This document shows, piece after piece, positions 1 to 6,481 of a stretch of 6,805 bases of DNA. The stretch comes from Bifidobacteriaceae bacterium (GTDB lineage: Bacteria > Actinomycetota > Actinomycetes > Actinomycetales > WQXJ01): NCBI GenBank assembly GCA_031278665.1, contig JAITKC010000191.1:1-6805 (forward strand). Reading direction: 5' to 3'. The notes below the pieces were generated by a model. The model was not told the origin of the DNA. It did no database searches and saw only the letters and a list, made by a program, of their open reading frames with translations. The position numbers and the translations under genes were made by a program. The first letter of the stretch is position 1. Each line of letters begins with the position of its first letter.

Positions 1-1171
1 GAAACATGTGATCGCGGCGACCGGAGTGTGGACGGAGCGGACCGCGGCGTTGACCGGCGCCGCGGGCGGGCTCAAGGTCCTGGCCTCGAAGGGCGCGCAT
101 ATCGTTGTCCCGCGCGACCGCATCGACGGCCAAATGGGCATCATCTCGCGAACTGAGAAGTCGGTCCTGTTCATAATCCCCTGGGATTATTACTGGCTGA
201 TCGGCACCACCGACACGCCCTGGCGGGAGGCCTCGCTGGAGCACCCGGTGGCGACCGCCACCGATGTCCGGTATCTGCTCGACCAGGCCAACAAGCTCCT
301 GGTCAGGCCGTTGCGCCAGGCGGACGTGATCGGTTTCTACGCCGGTCTGCGCCCACTGTTGCAGCCGGGCGCCAAACAGGGCGCCAGTTCGGCCAAGATC
401 TCGCGCGAGCACACGGTCGCGGCGCCGCTGCCGGGGCTGAGCGTGATCGCCGGCGGCAAGCTGACGACCTACCGGGTGATGGCCGAGGACGCGGTCGACT
501 TCGCCCTTGGCGCCGCCGCCGCGGCCAAGCCGTCGATCACCAAACATCTGCCTTTGCTGGGCGCCGAGGGGTACGATGCCGTTCGCAACAACGCCCCGAA
601 ACTGGCCCGCCGTTACGGCTGGGACCGCGCCCGGACGCTGCACCTGCTGGGCCGCTACGGATCGCGGGTCTTAGACATCACCGACCTGATCGACGCCGAC
701 CGGTCGCTTGGCCAACCCCTCGCCGGCGCCGGCCATTATCTGAAAGCCGAGATCGTCTACGCCGCCACCCATGAGGGCGTGATCCACTTGGACGACGTCA
801 TGATGAGCCGGACTCGTTTGAACCACGAGGTGCCCGATGCCGGGTTGTCGGCTTCGGCGGCCATCGCCCAGTTGGTGGCCCCCCATTTGGGTTGGGACCA
901 GGCGCGGGTCGAGGCCGAGGTGGCCGGCTACGCCGCCCGGGTCGAAGCCGAGCGGGCCGCCTCGTTGCTGGCCAGCGACGCCGAGGCGGAGGCGGCCCGG
1001 CTGCGGGCCAAGGAGTTGACGCCGATGGAGGACCTCGGCCAGCCGGGCGGCGCGGGCGCGCCGGGAGCGGCGGCCGGCGGCGCGGGCGCGCCGGGAGCGG
1101 CGGCCGGCGGCCGGGGCGAGCCGGCGGCATCGTCCAGGCGGCGGACGGGGCGAAAGGGGGCGGCCAAATGA
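1..1171 (+). CDS. glpD: Glycerol-3-phosphate dehydrogenase GlpD, 5'-truncated
   Basis: FAD-dependent enzyme that oxidises sn-glycerol 3-phosphate to dihydroxyacetone phosphate and passes electrons to the respiratory quinone pool at the membrane. The reading frame enters at base 2 and is open from the window edge. I estimate that roughly 170-190 N-terminal residues, including the dinucleotide-binding GxGxxG, lie outside; the GTG at base 8 is not the true start. Counting from that GTG, visible family segments are ATGVWT (4-9), [10 protein letters not shown] (27-36), the GTTDTP turn (66-71), [10 protein letters not shown] (109-118), SREHTV (132-137) and [14 protein letters not shown] (149-162), which belong to the FAD/substrate core. 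From about 178 to 310 follows the helical C-terminal domain (DAO_C type), with a YAATHEG segment. After about residue 340 comes an unusual low-complexity tail of about 45 residues: Gly/Ala/Pro repeats, then a basic end ([12 protein letters not shown]). Its TGA stop overlaps the glpK ATG, so the two are almost certainly co-transcribed and translationally coupled. Confidence 0.95.
   Translation, partial: KHVIAATGVWTERTAALTGAAGGLKVLASKGAHIVVPRDRIDGQMGIISRTEKSVLFIIPWDYYWLIGTTDTPWREASLEHPVATATDVRYLLDQANKLLVRPLRQADVIGFYAGLRPLLQPGAKQGASSAKISREHTVAAPLPGLSVIAGGKLTTYRVMAEDAVDFALGAAAAAKPSITKHLPLLGAEGYDAVRNNAPKLARRYGWDRARTLHLLGRYGSRVLDITDLIDADRSLGQPLAGAGHYLKAEIVYAATHEGVIHLDDVMMSRTRLNHEVPDAGLSASAAIAQLVAPHLGWDQARVEAEVAGYAARVEAERAASLLASDAEAEAARLRAKELTPMEDLGQPGGAGAPGAAAGGAGAPGAAAGGRGEPAASSRRRTGRKGAAK
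1046..1111 (+). repeat. 30-base tandem repeat in glpD tail, about 2.2 copies
   Basis: Bases 1051-1080 and 1081-1110 are identical, and the match extends to 1046 on the left and 1111 on the right. The unit is all G/C except one A, and 30 is a multiple of three, so each copy adds ten residues of the kind [10 protein letters not shown] without breaking the frame. The array sits just before the glpD stop, in a tail that the enzyme family does not need. Copy number is likely to vary between strains by slippage (inference). Confidence 0.9.
1153..1160 (+). promoter_or_regulatory. Shine-Dalgarno fixing the glpK start
   Basis: The purine-rich AAAGGGGG lies 7 bases before the ATG at 1168. The glpK frame is open well upstream of this ATG, so this site, together with the match of [17 protein letters not shown] to known GlpK N termini, decides the start. 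It lies inside the 3' end of glpD, as expected for coupled translation. Confidence 0.75.
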
Positions 1172-2664
1172 GCGACTTCATCCTGGCGCTCGACCAGGGG
1201 ACCACTTCGACGCGCGCGATCATTTTTGACCACGACGGGCTGGCGGTGGCGACCGGGCAGATGGAGCACCGCCAGATTTATCCCGAGGCGGGCTGGGTCG
1301 AGCACGATCCGATCGAGATCTGGGACAACACCCGCCAGGTCATCGCCGTGGCGCTGGCCAAAGCCGAACTGGCGTCCCGGGACATCGCCGCCATCGGCAT
1401 CACCAACCAACGCGAGACCACTGTGATCTGGGACAAAGCCACCGGTCAGCCCGTCTACAACGCGATCGTCTGGCAGGACGCGCGGACGGCCGACTACGTC
1501 GAGGCGTTGGCCCGCGAGGGCGGAGTGGAGCGCTTCCGCCAGACCACCGGCTTGCCGCTGAACCCGTACTTCTCCGGCACCAAAATCGCCTGGATCCTCG
1601 ACCACGTGCCGGACGCGCGCCGCCGGGCCGAGGCCGGGGAGCTGATCTTCGGCACCACCGACAGCTGGGTGCTGTGGAACCTGACCGGCGGGGTGGACGG
1701 CGGGCGGCATCGCACCGACGTGACCAACGCCTCGCGCACCAACCTGATGGATCTGCGGACGCTCGATTGGCATCCGGCCGCGGTGGAGGCCTACGGCGTG
1801 CCGCCGGCTATGCTGCCTCAGATCGGGCCGTCGGCTGGGGAGTTCGGCCGCGTGTCGGAGAACGATCTGCTGGCCGGAGTGCCGGTGCTCGGCATTCTGG
1901 GAGACCAACAGGCCGCCACCTTTGGCCAATGCGCGTTCAATCCGGGCGACGCCAAGAACACCTATGGCACCGGCTGTTTCTTGCTCGTCAACACCGGCCG
2001 GGATCTGGTTTTCTCGCGCGCCGGGCTGTTGACCACGGTGGCCTACCAGCTAGACGGCGACGAGCCGCGCTACGCGCTGGAGGGCTCGATCGCCGTGACC
2101 GGCTCGTTGGTCCAATGGCTGCGCGACAACCTCGGGCTGATCAAGTCCGCGCCCCAGGTCGAGGACCTGGCCCGGAGCGTGGCCGACAACGGCGGGGCGT
2201 ACATTGTGCCGGCTTTCTCCGGGTTGTTCGCGCCCTACTGGCGCACCGACGCCCGCGGCGTGATTGTCGGTTTGACCCGGTATATCGACAAGGGACACCT
2301 GGCGCGGGCGGCGCTTGAGGCGACCGCCTACCAGACCCGCGACGTGCTGGACGCGGCCGCCTCGGACGGCGCGGTGCTCAAAGAACTGCGGGTCGACGGC
2401 GGGATGATCGGCAATTCGCTGCTCATGCAGTTCCAGGCCGACGTCCTGGGGGTCGACGTGGTCCGCCCGGTCCTGGCCGAGACCACCGCCCTGGGGGCGG
2501 CTTACGCCGCCGGCCTGGCCGCCGGTTACTGGAGTTCGCTCGAGGAACTGCGGTCTAATTGGCGCGAGGGCGGGCGTTGGTCGCCCGCCCTCGACCCAGC
2601 CGAACGCGAGCGCTTGTACGCCCAGTGGCACAAGGCCGTCCAGCGCTCGCTCGATTGGGTCTAG
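1168..2664 (+). CDS. glpK: Glycerol kinase GlpK
   Basis: Phosphorylates glycerol with ATP to sn-glycerol 3-phosphate in the cytoplasm, the substrate of the GlpD encoded just upstream. It has 498 residues, the normal length for this FGGY-family kinase, and looks complete. Visible elements: N-terminal phosphate-binding DQGTTSTR (9-16); glycerol-site residues Arg82-Glu83 in NQRET, Tyr134, Asp246-Gln247 in GDQQAA and Phe271 after GTGC (assigned by alignment from memory with E. coli Arg83, Glu84, Tyr135, Asp245, Gln246, Phe270); the FGGY signature region around 353-370 ([18 protein letters not shown]); and the C-terminal [20 protein letters not shown] (409-428). The 221-242 loop has neither the phosphorylatable His of Firmicutes GlpK nor a Gly-Gly-Thr-Arg resembling the E. 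coli fructose-1,6-bisphosphate loop, so neither control is likely here (inference). The ATG overlaps the glpD TGA by 4 bases. No glpF or regulator is in the window. Confidence 0.97.
   Translation: MSDFILALDQGTTSTRAIIFDHDGLAVATGQMEHRQIYPEAGWVEHDPIEIWDNTRQVIAVALAKAELASRDIAAIGITNQRETTVIWDKATGQPVYNAIVWQDARTADYVEALAREGGVERFRQTTGLPLNPYFSGTKIAWILDHVPDARRRAEAGELIFGTTDSWVLWNLTGGVDGGRHRTDVTNASRTNLMDLRTLDWHPAAVEAYGVPPAMLPQIGPSAGEFGRVSENDLLAGVPVLGILGDQQAATFGQCAFNPGDAKNTYGTGCFLLVNTGRDLVFSRAGLLTTVAYQLDGDEPRYALEGSIAVTGSLVQWLRDNLGLIKSAPQVEDLARSVADNGGAYIVPAFSGLFAPYWRTDARGVIVGLTRYIDKGHLARAALEATAYQTRDVLDAAASDGAVLKELRVDGGMIGNSLLMQFQADVLGVDVVRPVLAETTALGAAYAAGLAAGYWSSLEELRSNWREGGRWSPALDPAERERLYAQWHKAVQRSLDWV
2565..2593. 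repeat. Perfect 12-bp inverted repeat inside the glpK 3' end
   Basis: The arm CGAGGGCGGGCG (2565-2576) is followed by a 5-base loop TTGGT and its exact complement (2582-2593). The stem is 11 G-C pairs and one A-T pair. It lies in the codons for residues about 467-476 of GlpK (the EGGRWSPAL stretch), about 70 bases before the stop. There is no T-run on either side, so it is not a classical intrinsic terminator. It could form a very stable hairpin in glpK mRNA, or in antisense transcripts reading through from clpC. Confidence 0.85.
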
Positions 2665-2730
2665 CGCCCGCCGCCGGGCAACCCGAAGCCGGGCCGGGCG
2701 GCATCGGGCAACCCGAACTGGCGCGGGCGC
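2664..2730. terminator. Possible bidirectional terminator between convergent glpK and clpC
   Basis: The 68-base gap between the two stop codons has an outer inverted repeat, GCGCCCGC (2664-2671) with GCGGGCGC (2723-2730). It encloses two copies of the 13-base direct repeat CGGGCAACCCGAA (2675-2687 and 2705-2717), spaced exactly 30 bases. Each copy itself contains CGGG-CAA-CCCG, able to form a mini-hairpin. Position between convergent genes fits transcription termination in both directions, but there is no T-tract. The call rests on location and symmetry only. Confidence 0.4.
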
Positions 2731-2732
2731 GG

Positions 2733-5249
2733 TCAGTCGATGGCGGGCAGATCCTCGTCGCGAATCGGGCCGCCGGCCATGACCGGCGCCGGCTCGGCCG
2801 AATGCGGCAGGAAGACGAACTTGGCGTCCGAGCCCTCGCCGGTGGCGTCGACTTCGATCCGCTCGCCCCGGCGGATCTCCCCGAACAGGATCTTCTCGCT
2901 CAGCACGTCCTCGATCTCGCGCTGGATGGCGCGGCGCAGCGGCCGGGCGCCCAGGACGGGATCGTAACCGCGCGTCGCCAGCAGTTTGCGGGCCGCCTCG
3001 GTCAGCGAGATCGACATGCCCTGATCCATCAGCCGTTTGTCGAGGCGGGCCATCATCAAGTCGACGATCTGCTCGATCTGCTCCTGGGTCAACTGCGGGA
3101 AGACGATCGTGTCGTCGACCCGGTTCAAGAACTCCGGCCGGAAGTGCTGCTTGAGCTCGTCCTGGACCTTGTCCTTCATCCGCTCGTAGTCGTTGGACAG
3201 CGCGCCGCCGGCCTGGAAACCGGTCATCACGCCCTTGGCGATGTCCTTGGTGCCAAGGTTCGTCGTCATGATGATGACCGTGTTCTTGAAGTCGACTGTG
3301 CGGCCCTGGGCGTCGGTCAGTTTGCCTTCCTCAAGGATCTGCAACAGCGAGTTGAAGATGTCGGCGTGGGCCTTCTCGATCTCGTCGAACAGCACCACCG
3401 AGAACGGCTTGCGCCGGACCTTCTCGGTCAACTGCCCGCCCTCTTCGTAACCGACATAGCCGGGCGGGGAGCCGAATAGCCGCGAAACGGTGTGCCGCTC
3501 GGCGAACTCCGACATGTCGAGTTGGATCAGCGCGTCCTCGTCTCCGAACAGGAACTCGGCCAGCGCCTTGGCCAACTCGGTCTTGCCGACGCCGGTCGGC
3601 CCGGCGAAGATGAACGAGCCGCCCGGACGCTTCGGGTCTTTCAGACCGGCGCGAGTCCGGCGGATCGCCTGGGACAGGGCCCTGATGGCTTCGTCTTGGC
3701 CGATCACGCGCTTGTGCAACTCGGCTTCCATGCGCAACAGCCGGCTCGACTCCTCTTCGGTCAGTTTGATCACCGGGATGCCGGTGGACATGGCCAAGAC
3801 CTCGGCGATCAACTCCTCGTCGACTTCCGCCACGGTGTCCAAGTCGCCGGCTCGCCAGGCTTTTTCGCGCTCGGAGCGGGCCTCGGTCAGTTTGCGCTCG
3901 TCATCGCGCAACGCGGCGGCCTTCTCGAAGTCCTGGTTGTCGATGGCGATTTCCTTCTCCCGACGGGTCTCGGCGATCTGGTCGTCCATGGCGCGCAACT
4001 CCGGCGGCGCCGTCATACGGCGAATGCGGAGCCGGGCGCCGGCCTCGTCGATCAGATCGATCGCCTTGTCCGGCAGGAAACGGTCGTTGACGTAGCGATC
4101 CGCCAGTTGGGCGGCGGCCACCAGCGCCGAATCCGTGATCGACACGCGGTGATGCGACTCGTAGCGGTCGCGCAGGCCGCGCAATATGTCGATGGTGTGG
4201 GCGACAGTCGGCTGCTGCACCTGAATTGGCTGGAAACGGCGCTCCAGGGCGGGGTCCTTCTCGACGTATTTGCGGTACTCGTCCAAAGTTGTCGCGCCGA
4301 CGGTCTGCAATTCGCCGCGGGCCAGCATCGGCTTGAGGATTGACGCCGCGTCGATCGCGCCCTCGGCCGCCCCGGCGCCCACCAGCGTGTGGATCTCGTC
4401 GATGAACAAGACGATGTCGCCCCTGGAGCGGATTTCTTTGAGGACCTTCTTGAGGCGTTCCTCAAAGTCGCCGCGATAGCGCGAGCCGGCCACCAGCGAA
4501 CCCAGGTCGAGCGTGTAAAGCTGCTTGTCCTTGAGTGTCTCGGGAACGTCGCCGCGGACGATGTCCTGGGCCAGTCCCTCGACTATGGCGGTCTTGCCGA
4601 CGCCCGGCTCGCCGATCAGCACCGGGTTGTTCTTCGTCCTTCGGCTGAGCACCTGCATCACCCGCTCGATTTCCTTGGAGCGCCCGATCACCGGGTCGAG
4701 TTTGCCCTCGCGGGCGGCCTGGGTCAGATTCAAGCCGAATTGGTCCAGCACGGCGCTGCCGGCCGGCGTCGTCTCGGCCGGGGCCGTCCCGGCCATCTGC
4801 TCCTTGCCCTGGTAGACCTGGAGCATCTCGATGACTTGTTGGCGCAGCCGGCCGAGGTCGGTGCCCAGTTTGACGAGCACGCGGGCGGCCACGCCCTCGC
4901 CCTCGCGGATCAGACCCAGCAAGATGTGCTCGGTGCCGATGTAGTTGTGGCCCAGTTGCAAAGCCTCGCGCAGCGTCAACTCCAGGACCCGCTTGGCCCT
5001 CGGGGTGAAGGGGATGTGGCTGCCGCTGGGCGACTGCTGGCCCTCGCCGATTATTTCCTGCACCTGGTTGCGGACACCCTCCAGGTTCATGCCGATCGCC
5101 TCAAGGGCCTTGGCGGCCACGCCCTCGCCCTCGTGGATCAGACCCAGCAGAATGTGCTCCGTGCCCAAGTAATTGTGGTTGAGCAGTCTGGCCTCTTCCT
5201 GGGCCAGCACAATCACCCTGCGCGCGCGGTCGGTAAAGCGCTCAAACAT
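2733..5249 (-). CDS. clpC: AAA+ unfoldase ClpC, ClpP partner
   Basis: Hsp100/Clp ATPase that unfolds proteins and threads them into the ClpP peptidase; in Actinobacteria it is the main partner of ClpP1P2 and is usually essential (family knowledge). It has 838 residues and is complete. Domain order: two Clp_N repeats (about 1-72 and 80-145, each with Y-[LI][18 protein letters not shown]); AAA+ module 1 with Walker A GEPGVGKT (213-220), Walker B VLFIDE (280-285) and ALERRF with Arg-finger arginines (335-339); a middle domain with a UVR-type helix (about 430-455); AAA+ module 2 with Walker A GPTGVGKT (550-557), Walker B VVLFDE (618-623), FLNR (707-710) and sensor-2 GARPLRR (767-773). The Gly-Phe of the ClpP-docking loop is at 677-678. 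Phe2, Arg10 and Phe81 match the cyclomarin-contact positions of M. tuberculosis ClpC1 (recalled alignment). The C terminus is Pro/Asp-rich and not conserved. The start is backed by a strong Shine-Dalgarno and the conserved [10 protein letters not shown]. Confidence 0.98.
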   Translation of the reverse strand: MFERFTDRARRVIVLAQEEARLLNHNYLGTEHILLGLIHEGEGVAAKALEAIGMNLEGVRNQVQEIIGEGQQSPSGSHIPFTPRAKRVLELTLREALQLGHNYIGTEHILLGLIREGEGVAARVLVKLGTDLGRLRQQVIEMLQVYQGKEQMAGTAPAETTPAGSAVLDQFGLNLTQAAREGKLDPVIGRSKEIERVMQVLSRRTKNNPVLIGEPGVGKTAIVEGLAQDIVRGDVPETLKDKQLYTLDLGSLVAGSRYRGDFEERLKKVLKEIRSRGDIVLFIDEIHTLVGAGAAEGAIDAASILKPMLARGELQTVGATTLDEYRKYVEKDPALERRFQPIQVQQPTVAHTIDILRGLRDRYESHHRVSITDSALVAAAQLADRYVNDRFLPDKAIDLIDEAGARLRIRRMTAPPELRAMDDQIAETRREKEIAIDNQDFEKAAALRDDERKLTEARSEREKAWRAGDLDTVAEVDEELIAEVLAMSTGIPVIKLTEEESSRLLRMEAELHKRVIGQDEAIRALSQAIRRTRAGLKDPKRPGGSFIFAGPTGVGKTELAKALAEFLFGDEDALIQLDMSEFAERHTVSRLFGSPPGYVGYEEGGQLTEKVRRKPFSVVLFDEIEKAHADIFNSLLQILEEGKLTDAQGRTVDFKNTVIIMTTNLGTKDIAKGVMTGFQAGGALSNDYERMKDKVQDELKQHFRPEFLNRVDDTIVFPQLTQEQIEQIVDLMMARLDKRLMDQGMSISLTEAARKLLATRGYDPVLGARPLRRAIQREIEDVLSEKILFGEIRRGERIEVDATGEGSDAKFVFLPHSAEPAPVMAGGPIRDEDLPAID

Positions 5250-5253
5250 AGTG

Positions 5254-5260
5254 CTCCTTC
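5254..5260 (-). promoter_or_regulatory. Shine-Dalgarno of clpC
   Basis: On the - strand GAAGGAG precedes the clpC ATG with 4 bases between, slightly close but a strong anti-16S match. It confirms the start at 5249. Confidence 0.8.
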
Positions 5261-5312
5261 ACTCGGGGCCGGGTCCGGCTGCGGCTGGTTAGCCGAAACT
5301 AAGACTTGGCCC

Positions 5313-5324
5313 AGTCAATTGACT
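5313..5324. promoter_or_regulatory. 12-base perfect palindrome in the clpC promoter region
   Basis: AGTCAATTGACT is its own reverse complement. It is AT-richer than its surroundings and overlaps the candidate -10 and start site of clpC, so it could be a repressor operator. It does not match the HspR (HAIR), CIRCE or LexA patterns I know. It may also simply supply a TTGACT -35 element. Confidence 0.4.
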
Positions 5325-5327
5325 CTA
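5322..5327 (-). promoter_or_regulatory. Candidate -10 box for clpC
   Basis: On the - strand TAGAGT fits the actinobacterial TANNNT -10 pattern. It predicts transcription starting near 5315 and a leader of about 65 bases. No good -35 is seen at 17-19 bases upstream, which would suit an activator-dependent promoter; the candidate ClgR operator centred at 5363 would lie about 48 bases upstream of this start. An overlapping TAGATA (5326-5331) is an alternative, as is a TTGACT (5320-5315) used as -35 with a poor -10. This is inference from spacing alone. Confidence 0.35.
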
Positions 5328-5353
5328 TCTAGCGGCGCCGGCCGTGATGACCG

Positions 5354-5371
5354 TGTTCGCCCAAGGCGCAC
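5354..5371. promoter_or_regulatory. Candidate ClgR operator upstream of clpC
   Basis: The + strand holds TGTTCGC-CCAAG-GCGCAC. The actinobacterial activator ClgR, which controls clpC and clpP genes, recognises a CGC-N5-GCG core; the fuller pattern I recall from Corynebacterium is WNNWCGCYNANRGCGWWS. This site fits it except for one base after the second half (C where W is expected). It lies 105 bases before the clpC start codon. The bare core is common in GC-rich DNA, so the call depends on the flanking matches and the location. Confidence 0.55.
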
Positions 5372-5565
5372 AGGTCTGGCCCTCCGGCCGCTTCTGATCG
5401 CTCAAACACCTCCCCGCGCCCAGTAATTCCCCGTTCTCCAGAGTTTCGTTGTCAGCGGCCGGCGCGGTGGGACAAGGCCGCCGATGCCGCCGGGCGCCGC
5501 TAACGCCGCCGGCCGCCGCCGTGAGCCGCCGATGCCGTGTGGCGGCTGTCGCTTGGCTCCCAAGT
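5372..5565. other. Non-coding stretch between dtd and clpC
   Basis: This is most of the 407-base gap 5250-5656 that is not covered by the repeat or promoter elements. I see no gene with a ribosome binding site, no tRNA-like element and no T-tailed terminator. It holds a 13-base direct repeat GCCGCCGATGCCG at 5477-5489 and 5525-5537, with a 9-base inverted partner CGGCATCGG at 5636-5644. It also holds a near-palindrome CCCAA-G-TTGGG at 5559-5569. The - strand frame that continues dtd beyond its stop stays open through here as far as 5402. Confidence 0.5.
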
Positions 5566-5616
5566 TGGGCGTAGGCGCGGTGGGCGTAGGCGCGGTGGGC
5601 GTAGGCGCGGTGGGCG
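5566..5616. repeat. 15-base tandem repeat downstream of dtd, 3.4 copies
   Basis: Three identical copies of TGGGCGTAGGCGCGG at 5566-5580, 5581-5595 and 5596-5610 are followed by six further matching bases. The array starts about 40 bases after the dtd stop in the direction of dtd transcription. Read on the - strand in the dtd frame it would encode PTAPT units, but no start or ribosome binding site supports a separate gene. It is a minisatellite-like array likely to vary in copy number (inference). Confidence 0.9.
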
Positions 5617-5656
5617 GCGGCTGGGAGGCGGTGGGCGGCATCGGACAGCGTGGCGG

Positions 5657-6082
5657 TCAGGTGTCGATGATTATGGTGACGGGGCCGTCGTTGGTCAGCG
5701 TCACGCGCATGTCGGCGCCGAAAACGCCGCGGGCCACCACCAGGCCGCGCTCCTCGAGTTCCAGGGCAACCAAGTCGACCAGCGGCTCGGCCGCCGTTCC
5801 GGGCGCCGCTCCAGACCAGGACGGCCGCCGGCCCTTGCGAGTGTCGGCGTAGAGGGTGAACTGGCTAATTAACAAGATCGGGGCGGCCGCCTCGACGGCG
5901 GACCGGCCGTCGCGCAGTAGTTTCAGCTCCGCGATCTTCCGGGCCATTTTGCGGGCCTCGGCCGGGCCGTCCTCGCGGCCGACGCCGACCAGCGCCACCA
6001 ACCCCTCGCCCGTGAAACCGCCGACCTGCCGGCCGGCCACCTCGCAGCGCCCGCCGAGGCAGCGCTGGACAACCGACCGCAC
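5657..6082 (-). CDS. dtd: D-aminoacyl-tRNA deacylase Dtd
   Basis: Cytoplasmic proofreading enzyme that hydrolyses D-amino acids (and glycine) wrongly attached to tRNA. It has 141 residues, a little shorter than the usual 145 or so. The signature motif SQFTLYADTRKGRRPSW begins at residue 73, and the Gly-cisPro motif lies in NDGPVT (131-136); together these form the chiral-selecting active site. The N terminus RSVVQR and the FGADMRV stretch (121-127) are also typical. The loop between IAELKLL and the active site is about five residues shorter than in E. coli and lacks its MNxS segment, as I recall for other actinobacterial Dtd. The start is GTG, chosen because it gives the family N terminus and lies 3 bases after the DUF2516 stop, with only a weak GGTGAGG nearby; translation is probably coupled. 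Leu71 is a TTA codon (5870-5872), rare in such GC-rich DNA. The frame stays open for 84 codons beyond the TGA. Confidence 0.95.
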   Translation of the reverse strand: MRSVVQRCLGGRCEVAGRQVGGFTGEGLVALVGVGREDGPAEARKMARKIAELKLLRDGRSAVEAAAPILLISQFTLYADTRKGRRPSWSGAAPGTAAEPLVDLVALELEERGLVVARGVFGADMRVTLTNDGPVTIIIDT

Positions 6083-6085
6083 GCC

Positions 6086-6445
6086 TCACCACCCGCCCGG
6101 CCGGGATGGACCCGAAGGCCGGTTCCCGGCCGATCCGCCGTGCCGTTTCAGCGCCGGGCGCACATCGACCAGGAAGACCAGCGCGGCCACCAATCCCGCG
6201 ATTGACAGCAGTCCGCCGAATCGGCCGCCGGCGGAGATCAGGGGGAGCGGCGCCGACCCCAACCCGATCACCATGGCCACGGCGGTGATCGCCACCCAGG
6301 CGCCTTTGGACAGTTTCGCGGCCGCGACATACGCCGCCGCCGGCGCCTTCGCGGCGATCGCAAAAGCCACGATCTCGACTATCAGGGCCGCCCAGCCGAT
6401 CAAGCCGAGTAGCAACAACAGCGGCGCCACCACCAACGAGGACAT
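6086..6445 (-). CDS. DUF2516 family small membrane protein
   Basis: Function unknown. The 119-residue product is very hydrophobic, with three likely membrane helices at about 5-31, 48-70 and 76-94. Between helices 1 and 2 is an AYVAAAKLSKGAWVAI stretch, and helix 3 runs into AGLVAALVFLVDVRPALK. I recognise the [LI]-AGLVAA-x-V-[YF]-L-x-DVRPA pattern and the short polar tail ending in GP...W as DUF2516, an actinobacterial family (recognition from memory). The charged residues after helix 3 suggest a cytoplasmic C terminus. It lies 32 bases after the ygfZ-like gene and 3 bases before dtd, so it can be transcribed with both. No Shine-Dalgarno is evident before the ATG at 6445; instead a -10 box sits where a leaderless transcript would start. 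Any role linked to tRNA or Fe-S biology is only suggested by the neighbours. Confidence 0.85.
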   Translation of the reverse strand: MSSLVVAPLLLLLGLIGWAALIVEIVAFAIAAKAPAAAYVAAAKLSKGAWVAITAVAMVIGLGSAPLPLISAGGRFGGLLSIAGLVAALVFLVDVRPALKRHGGSAGNRPSGPSRPGGW

Positions 6446-6451
6446 GAGTCC

Positions 6452-6481
6452 AGATTAGCCGCGCCCCGCCGCGGCGATCAG
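6452..6481 (-). promoter_or_regulatory. Candidate leaderless promoter of the DUF2516-dtd pair
   Basis: On the - strand TAATCT (6457-6452) fits TANNNT. Counting seven bases from its last base puts +1 at 6445, the A of the DUF2516 ATG. Eighteen bases upstream is CTGATC (6481-6476), which keeps the TGA core of a -35 and contains the stop codon of the ygfZ-like gene. The AT-rich hexamer stands out in a very GC-rich spacer. With no ribosome binding site before the ATG, a leaderless mRNA is the simplest reading. Confidence 0.55.

Noticed and set aside
928..1929. Long - strand open frame of 333 codons opposite glpD and glpK
   Set aside because: It is antisense to well-recognised genes, has no family resemblance, and is rich in Arg/Pro/Gly/His as expected from reading GC-rich codons backwards.
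2733..5249. Unusual MTGF in the ClpP-docking loop of ClpC (Thr where Leu/Ile/Val is common)
   Set aside because: The Gly-Phe is kept and, as I recall, similar VMTGFQ loops occur in other actinobacterial ClpC proteins, so it is probably a lineage form and not a defect.
2559..5426. Several long + strand open frames (about 200 to 345 codons) opposite clpC
   Set aside because: clpC is certain on the other strand. These frames carry only mirror-image composition and no motifs or ribosome binding sites.
5566..5616. CRISPR array or phage attachment site as an explanation for the 15-base repeats
   Set aside because: The units abut with no spacers, are too short, and no cas, integrase or tRNA gene is near.
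5402..5641. Separate 79-codon gene on the - strand starting at 5641, with PTAPT repeats
   Set aside because: There is no Shine-Dalgarno before the ATG, no recognisable domain, and the frame simply continues that of dtd. It is reported as a post-stop extension instead of a gene.
5484..5872. Two + strand open frames with GVGAV-like or Gly/Arg repeats running into the dtd region
   Set aside because: They are the + strand reading of the 15-base array followed by antisense of dtd; no start signals are seen.
6096..6105. 10-base palindrome CCCGGCCGGG at the 3' end of the DUF2516 gene
   Set aside because: Short all-GC palindromes are expected by chance in this composition, and it has no position that suggests a function.
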